The translations under genes were made by a program, and so were the position numbers. A stretch of 64,000 bases of DNA from Terriglobia bacterium (GTDB lineage: Bacteria; Acidobacteriota; Terriglobia; Bryobacterales; Bryobacteraceae), in contig JAIQFI010000016.1 in the NCBI GenBank assembly GCA_020073345.1, forward strand, positions 1-64,000. Reading direction: 5' to 3'. Shown piece by piece: positions 27,187 through 36,388 of this stretch; the first letter of the stretch is position 1; each line of letters opens with the position of its first letter. The notes below the pieces were generated by a model. The model saw only the letters and a program-made list of their open reading frames with translations, was not told the DNA's origin and searched no databases.

Positions 27187-29247
27187 TTAGAGGAGACTGA
27201 ACACCATCAGAAACACGTTCAGGCTGGTGTCAGGTGGCGCGAAGGGTCCCGTCGTCTCGAAGACATCGCCCAACGCTGTGCCGGTCACGTAGATGTTGCC
27301 TTTCGCATCCACATCAACGCCATAGGCGACCTGATACCCCGGTCCGGTGATGTGGCTGGAGTAGATTAGCGCCTTCAGCGGAGAGGCGGCCGGATCGATC
27401 ACCGCCACGAATCCGTCGATGCTGTTGCCGGGATCGGATGCCGGCGCCAGCGCATTCACAACCGGAAGGTCGAGTGACAGCGTGTAACCGCAAAGATAGT
27501 ATTTACCCGCCGCATCGATGCGCAGGTCGTAGGGGACGTCGCCGTCCGTTCCGCCGAAGTAAGTCGAATAAACCAGTGCCTTGGTGAAATCCTGCGCGCT
27601 GGGATCGAGGATGGTCAGAAACGCATCTCCGTTTCCGGCCGGTGTGCTCTGCAGCGCGTTGGGGGTGACGGGGAAATTATCGGACATCGTGAATCCAGTG
27701 ACGCCCACATGGCCCGATGACTCCACCAGGATCTTGGTGGCTTGATCCTGGCCGGATCCGCCCAGGAATGTTGAGTACGTAAGGGTCATGGCGCTCAGGT
27801 CCAGCCCGGTCAGGAAAGCGTCTCCGCCGCCGGAATAAAACGGGCGGAAGGAGTTTGCCGTGGTGGGCCAGTCCCCCGATCGCGTGTAGCCCGCCACATA
27901 CAACTTGCCGTCGGTGCCGACAGCGATCGACCGCGGAACATCCTGTCCGCTTCCCCCCAGATAGGTGCTCGCCACCAGACTCGCAATGCCGCTTTGCGAC
28001 GGATCGATCTCGGCCAGGAATGCATCCGAGGTTCCACCCGGGAGAGTGGATTGATAGGCGTTGGGGGTGACCGGATAATCGTCGGACGTGGTCGTCCCGG
28101 TGAGGTAAATCTTCCCTCCCGCGACTGCGATTGCCGTGGGTATATCGGTCTTGGTTCCAGCGAAGAACGTGGAGTAGGTCAGGCCGTCCTTTCCAGGCAG
28201 CTTCGTGTCGATGACCGACACGAAACTTCGCCGCACGCCGCCGTTGCCGGTGAGATATCCGTTGGGCGTAACCGGGAAATTGGCGTCGTCCGTGTATCCC
28301 GCCAGATAAAAAACCCCGTTGTCGTCCACCGTCATGGCTTTCAGGTAATCCCCGAAATCGCCGGTGAAGAATCCCGAGTAGGTGATAATATCGTCACCCG
28401 TGGTCAGCGGATTCATTACCGTAGTAAAGGCCTGTTGGTTCGAGCTGAGAAAGAATCCGGTGTACGCCGTTCCTACAGTCGGGAAATCCGGTGAGTAGGA
28501 GTATCCGGCGATGTAGATCAGTCCATTCTTGTCGTGGCCGATGCCGATCGGCACCTCGGCGCTGGTTCCCGCCAGGTAACCAGTGAACAGGACAGTCGGA
28601 TCGACGACCAGAGCTTGGCTCGCGTCGTACGAACCCAGCGTGATGCCGATGGAACCGTCCGCTTCGGTTACGTAGGAGGCCGGCACGCCCACGATTTCCC
28701 CCGACCTGCGGCGCTGATAAACCACGGGAGGATTCTGAGTCACCTGCCGGTCACCCAATCCCAGAATCACCTGTCCCAGAGAACCCAGGCGGATGCTGTC
28801 GGCCCCCTCGAAGCGCATGCGGATTTGCGACGGATCGGCGCCCGGAGCCAGCTCGAAATCGTACTCCAGGTTCTGGCCCTTCCCGTAATAGACAATGTCG
28901 ATACCGGGATAAACGCCCGTCTGGCGCAAGCGGCTAAAGGCGTCCACGCTGCGGGAGTTCCGGCCGAAGTAGTTGGTCGGTGCAGCCGATTTGTCGAGCC
29001 CCTCAAATCGGGCGCTGCGATCGCGACCTTCCAGGGTCAACAGCAGTCCTCGGTCCCCGAGGTGGAAAAAGGTCCCGTCCTGGGTGAAACCGACGGCAAA
29101 ACCCGGCCCGTGGGCGACCCATTTGTGAGCATCCAGAGCCTCGAAGCGCAAAGGAAGCTGCGCGTATACGTCGGATGACGGGGCGGCCAAGCCAGGAAAG
29201 GCGACGAAACACAGTCCCCCAGCCAAGCCTACAAGTGACAGACGCAT
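27187..29247 (-). CDS. exported SBBP-repeat beta-propeller protein
   Basis: A 686-residue exported protein; MRLSLVGLAGGLCFVAFPGL is the signal peptide. Residues ~25-230 form the N-terminal DUF7948-like domain (FALEDYDFELAPGADPSQIR-type, with GIDIVYYGKGQNLEYDFELA). Then come about seven SBBP units with the pattern G-x-YxxGYT-x-S-x-xFPVT (for example YIAGYSYSPDFPTVG, YLAGYTDDANFPVTPNGY, YVAGYTRSGDWPTTANSF), consistent with one seven-bladed propeller. Its role is unknown; such proteins are abundant in Acidobacteria. There is no C-terminal sorting tail. I start at the ATG at 29247. Two 10 bp direct repeats TGATCCTGAG (29286 and 29301) lie upstream. Confidence 0.85.
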   Translation of the reverse strand: MRLSLVGLAGGLCFVAFPGLAAPSSDVYAQLPLRFEALDAHKWVAHGPGFAVGFTQDGTFFHLGDRGLLLTLEGRDRSARFEGLDKSAAPTNYFGRNSRSVDAFSRLRQTGVYPGIDIVYYGKGQNLEYDFELAPGADPSQIRMRFEGADSIRLGSLGQVILGLGDRQVTQNPPVVYQRRRSGEIVGVPASYVTEADGSIGITLGSYDASQALVVDPTVLFTGYLAGTSAEVPIGIGHDKNGLIYIAGYSYSPDFPTVGTAYTGFFLSSNQQAFTTVMNPLTTGDDIITYSGFFTGDFGDYLKAMTVDDNGVFYLAGYTDDANFPVTPNGYLTGNGGVRRSFVSVIDTKLPGKDGLTYSTFFAGTKTDIPTAIAVAGGKIYLTGTTTSDDYPVTPNAYQSTLPGGTSDAFLAEIDPSQSGIASLVASTYLGGSGQDVPRSIAVGTDGKLYVAGYTRSGDWPTTANSFRPFYSGGGDAFLTGLDLSAMTLTYSTFLGGSGQDQATKILVESSGHVGVTGFTMSDNFPVTPNALQSTPAGNGDAFLTILDPSAQDFTKALVYSTYFGGTDGDVPYDLRIDAAGKYYLCGYTLSLDLPVVNALAPASDPGNSIDGFVAVIDPAASPLKALIYSSHITGPGYQVAYGVDVDAKGNIYVTGTALGDVFETTGPFAPPDTSLNVFLMVFSLL

Positions 29248-29403
29248 GAAGGTAAGACGTACTCCCTGAACCGTTCGGTTCCCAATGATCCTGAGTAAGG
29301 TGATCCTGAGATATAGGATAAACCACTTCACCGCCCGCTGGGGCCGGTTCCAATCGAGGGCGCAAGTGGCTGAAAGAACGGGCTGCAGCGGTAGAATACC
29401 AAC

Positions 29404-30318
29404 ATGCTACGTCTGACTCTGGTTGGTGTTCTCGCGCTGGGAAGCGCCTATGGTGCTGCCTGCGACCGGGCCTGTTTGAAGACCACGCTGGATCAGTATC
29501 TGACCGCCGTGGTGCAGCATACTCCGGCGGCCGCCCCTCTTTCAGTCGGCTTCCGGCAAACGGAAAACGCGATGGTGCGGAGGCTGGGCACGGGGTTGTG
29601 GGAAAGCACGAAAGCTCTGGGCAAGCTTCAGCTCAGATATTTCGATGCGGAGAGCGGGCAGGCAGGCTATTTCGGAACGCTCGACGAGGCCAGCGGCCCT
29701 GCCATCGTCACCCTCCGCTTGAAGGTGGAGGATCGCAAGATCACTGAGGCTGAGTGGGTGTTGTCGAGAAAGGGCGACCCCGGCCTCGGTCCCCTGGGCG
29801 GCGGGCAGGCGAATGCCGCCTACAACGACGTGGACTATCTGCTCGCACACGCGCCCGGAGAGCGCGTGGCTCCGAAAGCAGGCCGGGTATCCCGCACGGA
29901 CCTGATCGCGATCACCAACAGTTATTTCGACGGGCTGTCGGCGCACGACGGGAAGCTAATTCTCGCGTATCCCGGCTGCGTGCGGATCGAGAACGGCACG
30001 CTCACAACGCAGCGGGCGATACAGGGGGGCGGTCAGACCGACTGCACCTCGGAAGGAGCGATGGCCAACATTTTTGCGGTGACGGCGCGGCGCTATCCCA
30101 TCGTCGACGAGGAAGCGGGCGTGGTGCTTGGTTTGGTGCTGTTCGAGCGAAAGCCGGGCGTCGCCATGCGGCGCAATCTTCTAGCCGAGTGGTTTTACGT
30201 CGAGCAGGGCAAGATCCGCTCTATATACGCGTCGATGTATTATCCCGAGCAGGAGGCGATGGCGCCGAACTGGCCGCCTTACGACGGCAATTGGCCGGTG
30301 GCGCCGCCAGCTAAATAG
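29404..30318 (+). CDS. exported protein resembling DUF8021
   Basis: A 304-residue exported protein with signal peptide LTLVGVLALGSAYGAACD. Two similar halves begin LKTTLDQYLTAVVQHTPAAA and LIAITNSYFDGLSAHDGKLI, suggesting two SnoaL/NTF2-like helix-sheet units; TENAMVRRLGTGLWES is a recognisable DUF8021-type block. Four Cys may form disulfides (DRACLK, YPGCVR, TDCTS). Function unknown. It is transcribed divergently from the SBBP protein (156 bp between starts) and directly precedes the amidase (27 bp gap), so it may share its transcript. Confidence 0.65.
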   Translation: MLRLTLVGVLALGSAYGAACDRACLKTTLDQYLTAVVQHTPAAAPLSVGFRQTENAMVRRLGTGLWESTKALGKLQLRYFDAESGQAGYFGTLDEASGPAIVTLRLKVEDRKITEAEWVLSRKGDPGLGPLGGGQANAAYNDVDYLLAHAPGERVAPKAGRVSRTDLIAITNSYFDGLSAHDGKLILAYPGCVRIENGTLTTQRAIQGGGQTDCTSEGAMANIFAVTARRYPIVDEEAGVVLGLVLFERKPGVAMRRNLLAEWFYVEQGKIRSIYASMYYPEQEAMAPNWPPYDGNWPVAPPAK

Positions 30319-30336
30319 GACCTTAGCGATGCTAGA

Positions 30337-30354
30337 CTCACTCATGTGAGTGAG
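30337..30354 (+). promoter_or_regulatory. 18 bp palindrome covering the amidase start codon
   Basis: CTCACTCA (30337-30344), TG, TGAGTGAG (30347-30354): a perfect 8 bp inverted repeat with a 2 bp centre. The GTG start of the amidase (30346-30348) lies within it. It might be an operator or a structure that limits translation; the first eight codons are constrained by coding, so chance cannot be excluded. Confidence 0.35.
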
Positions 30355-31845
30355 AACCATCCAAACCGTCGGGAAGTTCTGCTGGGAATTGCCGCCGCGC
30401 CACTCATCGAGAGCGCTTTGGAGGCTCAGGCGGCAGCCTCGTCCATTTGTTTCCTCAGTACGGTCGAAATGGCCCGGCTGATCCGCACAAAGAAGCTGTC
30501 GGCACGCGAGGCGCTGGCCGCGCATCTGAAGCAGATCGAGCTGGTGAACCCGAAGGTCAATGCGATTGTGACGCTGGTAGCGGAAATGGCAGCTGAGGCC
30601 GCCGCGAAGGCCGATGAGATGCAGGCGCGCAAGCAGCCGTTGGGGTCACTGCACGGTCTGCCAGTCGCCCATAAGGACCTGCTGGAAACCCGTGGCATCC
30701 GTACGACCTTTGGATCGCCGCTCTACAAAGACTACATTCCCACCGAGGATGATCTAGTGGTGGAACGGATGGGGCGGGCGGGTGCGATCACCATTGGCAA
30801 GACCAACACACCGGAATTCGGCTCGGGGTCGCAGACCTTCAACACCGTCTTCGGGGCGACGCACAATCCCTACGACCTGACCAAGACCTGCGGCGGATCC
30901 TCGGGAGGCGCCGCCGTGGCGCTGGCTTGCGGCCTGGCGCCGGTTGCCAGCGGCTCGGATACTGGCGGCTCACTGCGCAATCCGGCCGCATTCTGTAACG
31001 TGGTTGGCTTCCGGCCTTCGATCGGCCGCGTACCAAACCCCAAGGCGGCGTTCGCGTGGTTCACGTTAAGCACGTCGGGATGCCTGGGGCGTTCGGTGGC
31101 CGACTTGGCCTTGGTGCTGAGCACGATCGCGGGGCCCGATTCCCGTGCGCCGCTGTCCATCAATGAACCGGGCGATCGCCTGGCTCGCCCGCTCGAGCGG
31201 AGCTTCAAAGGTGTGCGCGTGGCCTGGTTCAAGGATCTAGGCGGTGTTCCGTTTGACCCGCGCGTGCGTGCAGTAGCTGACGGGCATCGCAAGACATTTG
31301 AATCACTGGGATGTATCGTCGAGCAGGCGGAGCCGGACTTCGCCCCCGCCGAGATCGCCTTTCGCATGCTGCGTGCCTGGAATTCGGCGAATACGTATGG
31401 CGCGCGGCTGCATGAGCACCCGGACGCTTTCAAAGACACGCTCAGGGGTGAGATCGAGGAAGGGTTGCGCCTGACCGGCACAGACTTGGCGCGCGCTGAG
31501 ACCGCCCACGGCCAGCTCTGGCGGCGCTTTCAGGCATTCCTCGAAAAGTACGAGTATTTCGTTCTGCCCACCACGCAGCTGCCGCCATTCGACGTGAACA
31601 CGCCCTACCCGACGGAGATCGCGGGTGTGAAGTTCGACAACTACATTGACTGGATGAAGTCCTGCTGGTACATCTCGGCAACGGGCAATCCGGCGGCCTC
31701 GGTGCCGGGCGGCTTTACGCCCGAGGGACTTCCCATCGGCGTGCAAATCGTGGGACGCAACAAGGAAGACTTCAGCGTCCTTCAAATGGCGCACGCGTTC
31801 GAACAGGCGACTGGTTTCGGCAAAAAGCGCCCGCCGATTGCGTAG
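30346..31845 (+). CDS. amidase (amidase-signature family), Tat-type leader
   Basis: A 499-residue enzyme of the amidase signature family. The catalytic triad contexts are intact: Lys in LPVAHKDLLETRG, cis-Ser in KTCGGSSGGAA, and nucleophile Ser in SGSDTGGSLRNPA. It hydrolyses an amide bond; the substrate is unassigned (no GatB/GatA context). The N-terminus PNRREVLLGIAAAPLIESAL has twin arginines and a hydrophobic core, so it may be exported by the Tat system. Start is GTG at 30346, inside a palindrome. It is followed convergently by dnaB with only 10 bp between the stops. Confidence 0.92.
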   Translation: MSENHPNRREVLLGIAAAPLIESALEAQAAASSICFLSTVEMARLIRTKKLSAREALAAHLKQIELVNPKVNAIVTLVAEMAAEAAAKADEMQARKQPLGSLHGLPVAHKDLLETRGIRTTFGSPLYKDYIPTEDDLVVERMGRAGAITIGKTNTPEFGSGSQTFNTVFGATHNPYDLTKTCGGSSGGAAVALACGLAPVASGSDTGGSLRNPAAFCNVVGFRPSIGRVPNPKAAFAWFTLSTSGCLGRSVADLALVLSTIAGPDSRAPLSINEPGDRLARPLERSFKGVRVAWFKDLGGVPFDPRVRAVADGHRKTFESLGCIVEQAEPDFAPAEIAFRMLRAWNSANTYGARLHEHPDAFKDTLRGEIEEGLRLTGTDLARAETAHGQLWRRFQAFLEKYEYFVLPTTQLPPFDVNTPYPTEIAGVKFDNYIDWMKSCWYISATGNPAASVPGGFTPEGLPIGVQIVGRNKEDFSVLQMAHAFEQATGFGKKRPPIA

Positions 31846-31855
31846 CTGACCCGCA

Positions 31856-33226
31856 TTATTCGGGTGGCTCCTCCGGCAGGTCGTCGATACGATTCTCGAA
31901 GCGAGTGTACTGGCCCAGGAACCGCAGCGGCACTGTCCCGATGGGGCCGTTGCGCTGCTTGGCGATGATCAGGTCGGCCAGGCCCTTCACGCTCAGGTCG
32001 TCCTTCTTGTAGATTTCCTCGCGGTGGATGAAGCCGACCAGGTCGGCATCCTGTTCGATCGATCCGGAGTCGCGCAGATCGCTCAAGATCGGCTTATGGT
32101 CCCCGGGGCGCGTCTCCGAAGCTCGGCTCAATTGCGAGAGAACCAGGAAGGGCACTTCCAGGTCCTTGGCCATCAGTTTCAGACCACGCGAGATGGCCGA
32201 TACTTCCTGGTTGCGGTTTTCGATGCGGCCCATGCTGCCCATCAACTGGAGATAGTCGATGATCACGAGGCTCAAGCCGTGCGTGTTCTTCATCCGCCGC
32301 AGCTTGGAGTGCACATCCATGAGGTTGACGCCGGCCGAGTCGTCGAGAAACAAGGGCGATTCGGTAATTTGCGCCAGCGCGAAATGCAGTTTGCGGCGCT
32401 CTTCCTCATTGAGATAGCCGGCGCGAAACTTGTGCTGGTCGACGCGGGCGCCCGCGCACAGCAAGCGCGTGAGGAGGCTGGCCGACGACATTTCGAGCGA
32501 GAAGACCGCCACCGGCTTCTGCATCTGGGGATGCGTCGCCACATGCTGGGCGATATTCAGCGCCAGAGCCGTCTTGCCCATGGAGGGGCGTGCGGCGAGG
32601 ATGATCAGCTCACCGGCGTGCAGGCCGCCCGTCATCTCATCGAACTTGGCGAAGCCGGTGCTGAGGCCGCGTACGCGCTGGCTGGGATCGAGAAACGCGT
32701 TGGCCCCGCCCGGGAAACGCTCCACGATGCTGGCAGGTGACGAAAGCTGCTCATTGGCGCCGGCTTCACCCAGCTTCAGCAGCCCTTCTTCGGCCGATGC
32801 CAGGATCTTGTCGGGTTCCTCTTCGCCCATCAGGCAACGGTCGATGATCCTCTGCGAGCTGAAGATCAGCTTCCGCAGCACGGCCTTATCGCGGACGATG
32901 CGGACGTAGCTGTCGAGGTTGGTGATTTCCGGCAGACCGTCGTCGAGCGAGACCAGGTACGACATGCCGTCCACCGACTCGAGCTGGCCCTGCTTCATCA
33001 GCTCTTCGGCTAGCGTGACGCGGTCGATCCGCTCGCCGCGGCCGTACAGATCCCTCATCCGGCCGTAGATTCGGCGGTGTTTCTCGAGGCTGAAATCTTC
33101 GGGCGATAGGGAGCCGGCCACCTGGAGGTAGACCGCATCGTTGAGCAGGATAGAGCCGAGCACGAGCCGCTCGGTGTCTACGCTTGCGGGCAGACCTTTC
33201 TCGAATGTGAGATCCGCAATGGCCAT
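31856..33226 (-). CDS. dnaB: replicative DNA helicase DnaB
   Basis: A 456-residue hexameric 5'-3' helicase of the replication fork. The N-terminal DnaG-contact domain starts PASVDTERLVLGSILLND; the RecA-like domain has Walker A AARPSMGKTALAL, Walker B LVIIDYLQLM and the later SQLSR...RPGDHKPILSDLRDSG-type motifs. No intein is present. The frame is open further upstream to a GTG at 33310, but the ATG at 33226 gives the usual length and start. 225 bp separate it from the cyclophilin stop on the same strand. Confidence 0.95.
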   Translation of the reverse strand: MAIADLTFEKGLPASVDTERLVLGSILLNDAVYLQVAGSLSPEDFSLEKHRRIYGRMRDLYGRGERIDRVTLAEELMKQGQLESVDGMSYLVSLDDGLPEITNLDSYVRIVRDKAVLRKLIFSSQRIIDRCLMGEEEPDKILASAEEGLLKLGEAGANEQLSSPASIVERFPGGANAFLDPSQRVRGLSTGFAKFDEMTGGLHAGELIILAARPSMGKTALALNIAQHVATHPQMQKPVAVFSLEMSSASLLTRLLCAGARVDQHKFRAGYLNEEERRKLHFALAQITESPLFLDDSAGVNLMDVHSKLRRMKNTHGLSLVIIDYLQLMGSMGRIENRNQEVSAISRGLKLMAKDLEVPFLVLSQLSRASETRPGDHKPILSDLRDSGSIEQDADLVGFIHREEIYKKDDLSVKGLADLIIAKQRNGPIGTVPLRFLGQYTRFENRIDDLPEEPPE

Positions 33227-33451
33227 GGTCACATGTTCAACGACGTCTCTTACCTTAACCGGTTCGTCACAGTCGGCTGAAGTTTTTTTTGGCCGTTCAC
33301 CCTCTCGCACTTACGACGAGGAAAAACCTGTGGAAGAACCCGCTGGAACGGTGCACGCCAACCTGTTGAGAGGAAAGCCGCGGCGGAGTGATTTCCACAC
33401 ACTCTTCCTAAACCATTTTAGCGCAGTTTTGTTTTGGTCGAACTGGCCGGA

Positions 33452-34117
33452 TTACTTCTTTGATCCGGCGTCCGGAACGATGGTGGCGGTTAAGATCCGG
33501 TCCAGCCTGGGGAAGGCCTTATCCAGGTATGCTTTGCCCTGGGCTGTGATCAATCCCTGGTCGGGTTGTTCGCCGTAACCGGAATAGATCTTGTCAACCA
33601 CGTCCATGCCCTTGGTAACCTCACCGAAAGGAGCAAAGCGATCGGCATTGAGCCGGGAATTGTCTCCGTAGTTGATGAAAAGTTGCGTGGATCGGCTGTT
33701 GCGCGCGGATGTCTGGGCAAAGGTCACCATGCCGCGCGTGTTCGATTCCTTCACCGGGTCGTCCTGGATGTTCGCGTTAGCCAGGACTCGGGAAACCTCG
33801 GGCCGGGCGCTGATCCCGAATTGAGCCATGAACCCGGGAATGACGCGAAAGAATGCCGCATCCGTGTAGAAGCCGGCGCGAATAAGGTTATAGAAGTGAT
33901 CCGCCCCGTGGGGAGCCCAGGCGCGAGTGACCTTGATGGTGAAAGGACCCTTGGTGGTTTCGACCTGCACCACAAAGGTCGCCGGGGCCGTGGCCGTCAT
34001 GGTCGAGGGATCGAGCAAATTCGGTTGCCCGGCTGGAGCCTTGGCGGCGGCCTTGGGAGCATCGGTTTGCGCCACCGCAGCGACGCACAGGGTCAAAGCA
34101 AGAAGCGTAGTTTTCAT
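33452..34117 (-). CDS. periplasmic cyclophilin-type peptidyl-prolyl isomerase
   Basis: A 221-residue secreted PPIase. Signal peptide MKTTLLALTLCVAAVAQTDA, then an Ala/Pro-rich linker, then a cyclophilin domain (~45-215): FTIKVTRAWAPHGADHFYNL, FFRVIPGFMAQFG (active-site R and F), and RSTQLFINYGDNSRLN. RVIPGFM and GMVTFA are typical bacterial cyclophilin blocks. It would assist folding of exported proteins. The 56 bp upstream gap from the YdcF-like gene does not contain a clear promoter. Confidence 0.9.
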   Translation of the reverse strand: MKTTLLALTLCVAAVAQTDAPKAAAKAPAGQPNLLDPSTMTATAPATFVVQVETTKGPFTIKVTRAWAPHGADHFYNLIRAGFYTDAAFFRVIPGFMAQFGISARPEVSRVLANANIQDDPVKESNTRGMVTFAQTSARNSRSTQLFINYGDNSRLNADRFAPFGEVTKGMDVVDKIYSGYGEQPDQGLITAQGKAYLDKAFPRLDRILTATIVPDAGSKK

Positions 34118-34173
34118 AGATCGAATTGTATTCTATCGCGAAGTGGGCGCCTGAAGCTACCGCGCGCAACCTC

Positions 34174-34767
34174 TCAGATTCCGAACCACTCTGTCACCGT
34201 CTTCACCCACTCGATAAAAGCGATCTTTTTCCCCTGGCGGTTGTGCCACCAGCCGCCGGCTGTAAAGCTGCTGTCCGGTGCGGCGACCACGATGAATTGC
34301 AGATCGGGCGCCGCGGAACGGTAGATCCTTCCCGCGCGGCGCGTATGGTAGTCGCTGGTAACCAGCAAAACTTTGTGCGCGTTGAGCTGGTGCAGGCGCG
34401 GAATTGCCTCAAGCGCTTCTTCTTGCGTGGATTTAGCGTCGTTTTCAAAATGCAGGAAGTAGGACTCGGGATACCCGGCCTTCACAGCGAAGGGAATCTC
34501 GAGATCGCACTCATGGTAGCCGTATAATCCCGAAGGCCCGCTGACCAGCACCTTGGAAACATAGCCTCGCCGGGCGAGTTGGGCGGCGGCGAGAATTCGA
34601 TTTCCTTCTCCATCGCCCGCCAGGACGAGAGCGATGTCGGCCTTTTGAGGAGCTTCCGCGTTGACCAGATACGAACCCAGCCCAGCCAGTACCGCCTCGT
34701 GGAAAATGAGCCCAAGTACAACGACAGCCGCCAGTATCAGCGCCAGAATGCGGAGAGCGCGCTTCAC
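34174..34767 (-). CDS. YdcF/SanA-like DUF218 membrane protein
   Basis: A 197-residue protein with one N-terminal membrane helix (ILALILAAVVVLGLIF) and a DUF218 domain: ADIALVLAGDGEGNRILAA at the start, DAKSTQEEALEAI in the middle and LLVTSDYHTRRAGRIYR, the usual catalytic-looking region. Members (SanA, ElyC, YdcF) affect envelope integrity, perhaps through lipid-carrier metabolism; the reaction is not settled. It is 18 bp from the gene upstream, which starts a three-gene envelope cluster on this strand (36309-34174). Confidence 0.85.
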   Translation of the reverse strand: MKRALRILALILAAVVVLGLIFHEAVLAGLGSYLVNAEAPQKADIALVLAGDGEGNRILAAAQLARRGYVSKVLVSGPSGLYGYHECDLEIPFAVKAGYPESYFLHFENDAKSTQEEALEAIPRLHQLNAHKVLLVTSDYHTRRAGRIYRSAAPDLQFIVVAAPDSSFTAGGWWHNRQGKKIAFIEWVKTVTEWFGI

Positions 34768-34785
34768 TAGTTCTCTTTTGGGGGG

Positions 34786-35409
34786 CTACTGCTCGTCGGA
34801 CCCGCGCTGGTCCAAGCGGCCGACGGATTTAAGCCGCTGGAACATTCTTTCGACTTCCTCTTCCTCCTCGGGCCGGAGCAGGGGACGGTGGATGGCGGGT
34901 GAAGGCTGACGCTGGGGAGCCGCCGCGGGTTCCTTCGTCTTTTGAGGATCGGGTGTTCTTCCAAGTTCAGGGGTTTTACTAAGCTCTCCCCAGGCTTGCA
35001 AATAGGGAACCCCATCGAGGAGCGCGCTACGCGAGTAACGGCGCAGATGACGCAGCAAGCTGGTGGAAGAATCCACATCCCCGGCATACAGCAGGAGCAC
35101 GCGGCGATCATTCGCTAAGGTTAGAGTAACGGCCAGTGGGGCGATCCAGCCAGTCTGGTCCAGCCTGCGGATGTCCCGCCACAAAATGACCCGCCGGCCG
35201 AGCTGGAGGTGTGTCTCATGAATTTCGATTCCGGGTTGCCACAGCAGCGCAATCAGCGCAAGCGAAGTAGCACCGAATAGCGCGGCTGCGATCCAGGTGG
35301 AAGGCCAGCGCAGACCGGTCCAGGCGGAAAAGAGGGTCCCGCAGAACGCCAGGACCGCGAACAGAATGTAGCGGCGTGAAGGTCGGTAGTTGGCAACCGG
35401 ACGGCTCAC
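34786..35409 (-). CDS. membrane protein with PH-like domain, function unknown
   Basis: A 207-residue protein. Two adjacent membrane helices (YILFAVLAFCGTLFSAW and WIAAALFGATSLALIALLW) are followed by a small beta domain (GIEIHETHLQLGRRVILWRDIRRLD), similar in layout to bacterial PH domains. A Pro-rich region and an acidic/charged C-terminal helix (LRPEEEEEVERMFQRLKSV) end it. No definite family. It lies 24 bp after the RDD gene and 18 bp before the YdcF-like gene, so the three are probably one operon. Confidence 0.65.
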   Translation of the reverse strand: MSRPVANYRPSRRYILFAVLAFCGTLFSAWTGLRWPSTWIAAALFGATSLALIALLWQPGIEIHETHLQLGRRVILWRDIRRLDQTGWIAPLAVTLTLANDRRVLLLYAGDVDSSTSLLRHLRRYSRSALLDGVPYLQAWGELSKTPELGRTPDPQKTKEPAAAPQRQPSPAIHRPLLRPEEEEEVERMFQRLKSVGRLDQRGSDEQ

Positions 35410-35433
35410 TCCTTCAGGTTACCACTTCGCTTG

Positions 35434-36309
35434 CTAATCGGTGGTCGGGAATGTCTTCGAGATGTGGTCGTGCCAGGTGAGGTTTTCTTCGTCGACCAGG
35501 GCCCAAACCAGGCCGAGGCCGGCGGAAAGCAGGCTCAGCAAGTTGGCCACCTGTCGAATCCCGCGCTGCTCGCGGTCCGGGCGCCGTCCGTCGAAATCCA
35601 CCAGGCGCAGTCCGGCGAACCGCATTCCTGGGGAATCGCCGTTGGCCAGACACCAAAGCGCGCGATAGAACAGCGCGATCACCGCGGTGACTCCAATGAA
35701 GAAGGATAAGGCCTGGCGATCCAACTCCACTTGGCCACCGGACAGAAAGAAGATCCCGAGAAAGACTCCGACTGCGATCAGAATCAGGCTGGCGTCCACG
35801 GCCGTGGCGACAAGCCGGTGGGTGGGAGCCGCCACGGGTGCATCGCAGCCGATGGCCTCTCCGGGCTGGATTCGGACTTCGGGCGCCGAATCGTGGAATC
35901 CGAGCGTCTGTTGGAAATCGGAACGGTGACGCTGAGAGCGCGCCCCTGCGGCAGGGCGGGGGGATGGGCGCCGCTGGGTTGCGGTACGAGCCGTGTCGCG
36001 CTGGTAGGGGTGCAGCGGCGTCAGCGTCGGAATGGGGATGACTTTGTTCCCGCCCGAACCTTCGCGGAAACCGTCGCGAAAGAGCGACGGCTGATAACTG
36101 GGTGTCTCTAGCGGCTGCGCGGGCGCCGGGTTCCCTCCGGGGAAAGGCTGCAGAGCGGGAGCTGTCGCGGCCGAGGATGGCGCCGGCATGGCTGTAACGG
36201 GCCGCATCGGAACGGCCGCAGGCGATTCCCCTTTGAGACGCCACCCACAATGGACACAACGCTCCTCGGCCTGCTGATTCACGGCACGGCAGTGAGGGCA
36301 ATGCGTCAT
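35434..36309 (-). CDS. zinc-ribbon plus RDD-family membrane protein
   Basis: A 291-residue protein of three parts. Residues 1-27 are a zinc ribbon (HCPHCRAV...RCVHCGWRL). Residues ~30-160 are a Pro/Ala/Arg-rich linker. Residues ~165-290 are an RDD domain: APTHRLVATAVDASLILIAV first helix, MRFAGLRLVDFDGRRP between helices, and VDEENLTWHDHISKTF after the last, with three to four helices in all. RDD proteins are implicated in ion or osmotic stress, but mechanism is unclear. The start is ATG 36309, followed immediately by the CPHC motif. Confidence 0.85.
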   Translation of the reverse strand: MTHCPHCRAVNQQAEERCVHCGWRLKGESPAAVPMRPVTAMPAPSSAATAPALQPFPGGNPAPAQPLETPSYQPSLFRDGFREGSGGNKVIPIPTLTPLHPYQRDTARTATQRRPSPRPAAGARSQRHRSDFQQTLGFHDSAPEVRIQPGEAIGCDAPVAAPTHRLVATAVDASLILIAVGVFLGIFFLSGGQVELDRQALSFFIGVTAVIALFYRALWCLANGDSPGMRFAGLRLVDFDGRRPDREQRGIRQVANLLSLLSAGLGLVWALVDEENLTWHDHISKTFPTTD

Positions 36310-36353
36310 TCTTGTCAGGCAGCGTACTTGGACGCTCGGCGACCTTTTTTATC

Positions 36354-36383
36354 TTGACTGTTCCGGCAGCGCTCTGCTACGGT
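36354..36383 (+). promoter_or_regulatory. possible promoter upstream of lptD
   Basis: TTGACT (36354-36359), 18 bp spacer, TACGGT (36378-36383). The -35 is near consensus, the -10 is weak. A transcript from here would begin near 36390, which would argue for the GTG at 36443 as translation start of lptD. Confidence 0.3.
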
Positions 36384-36388
36384 GGCGC

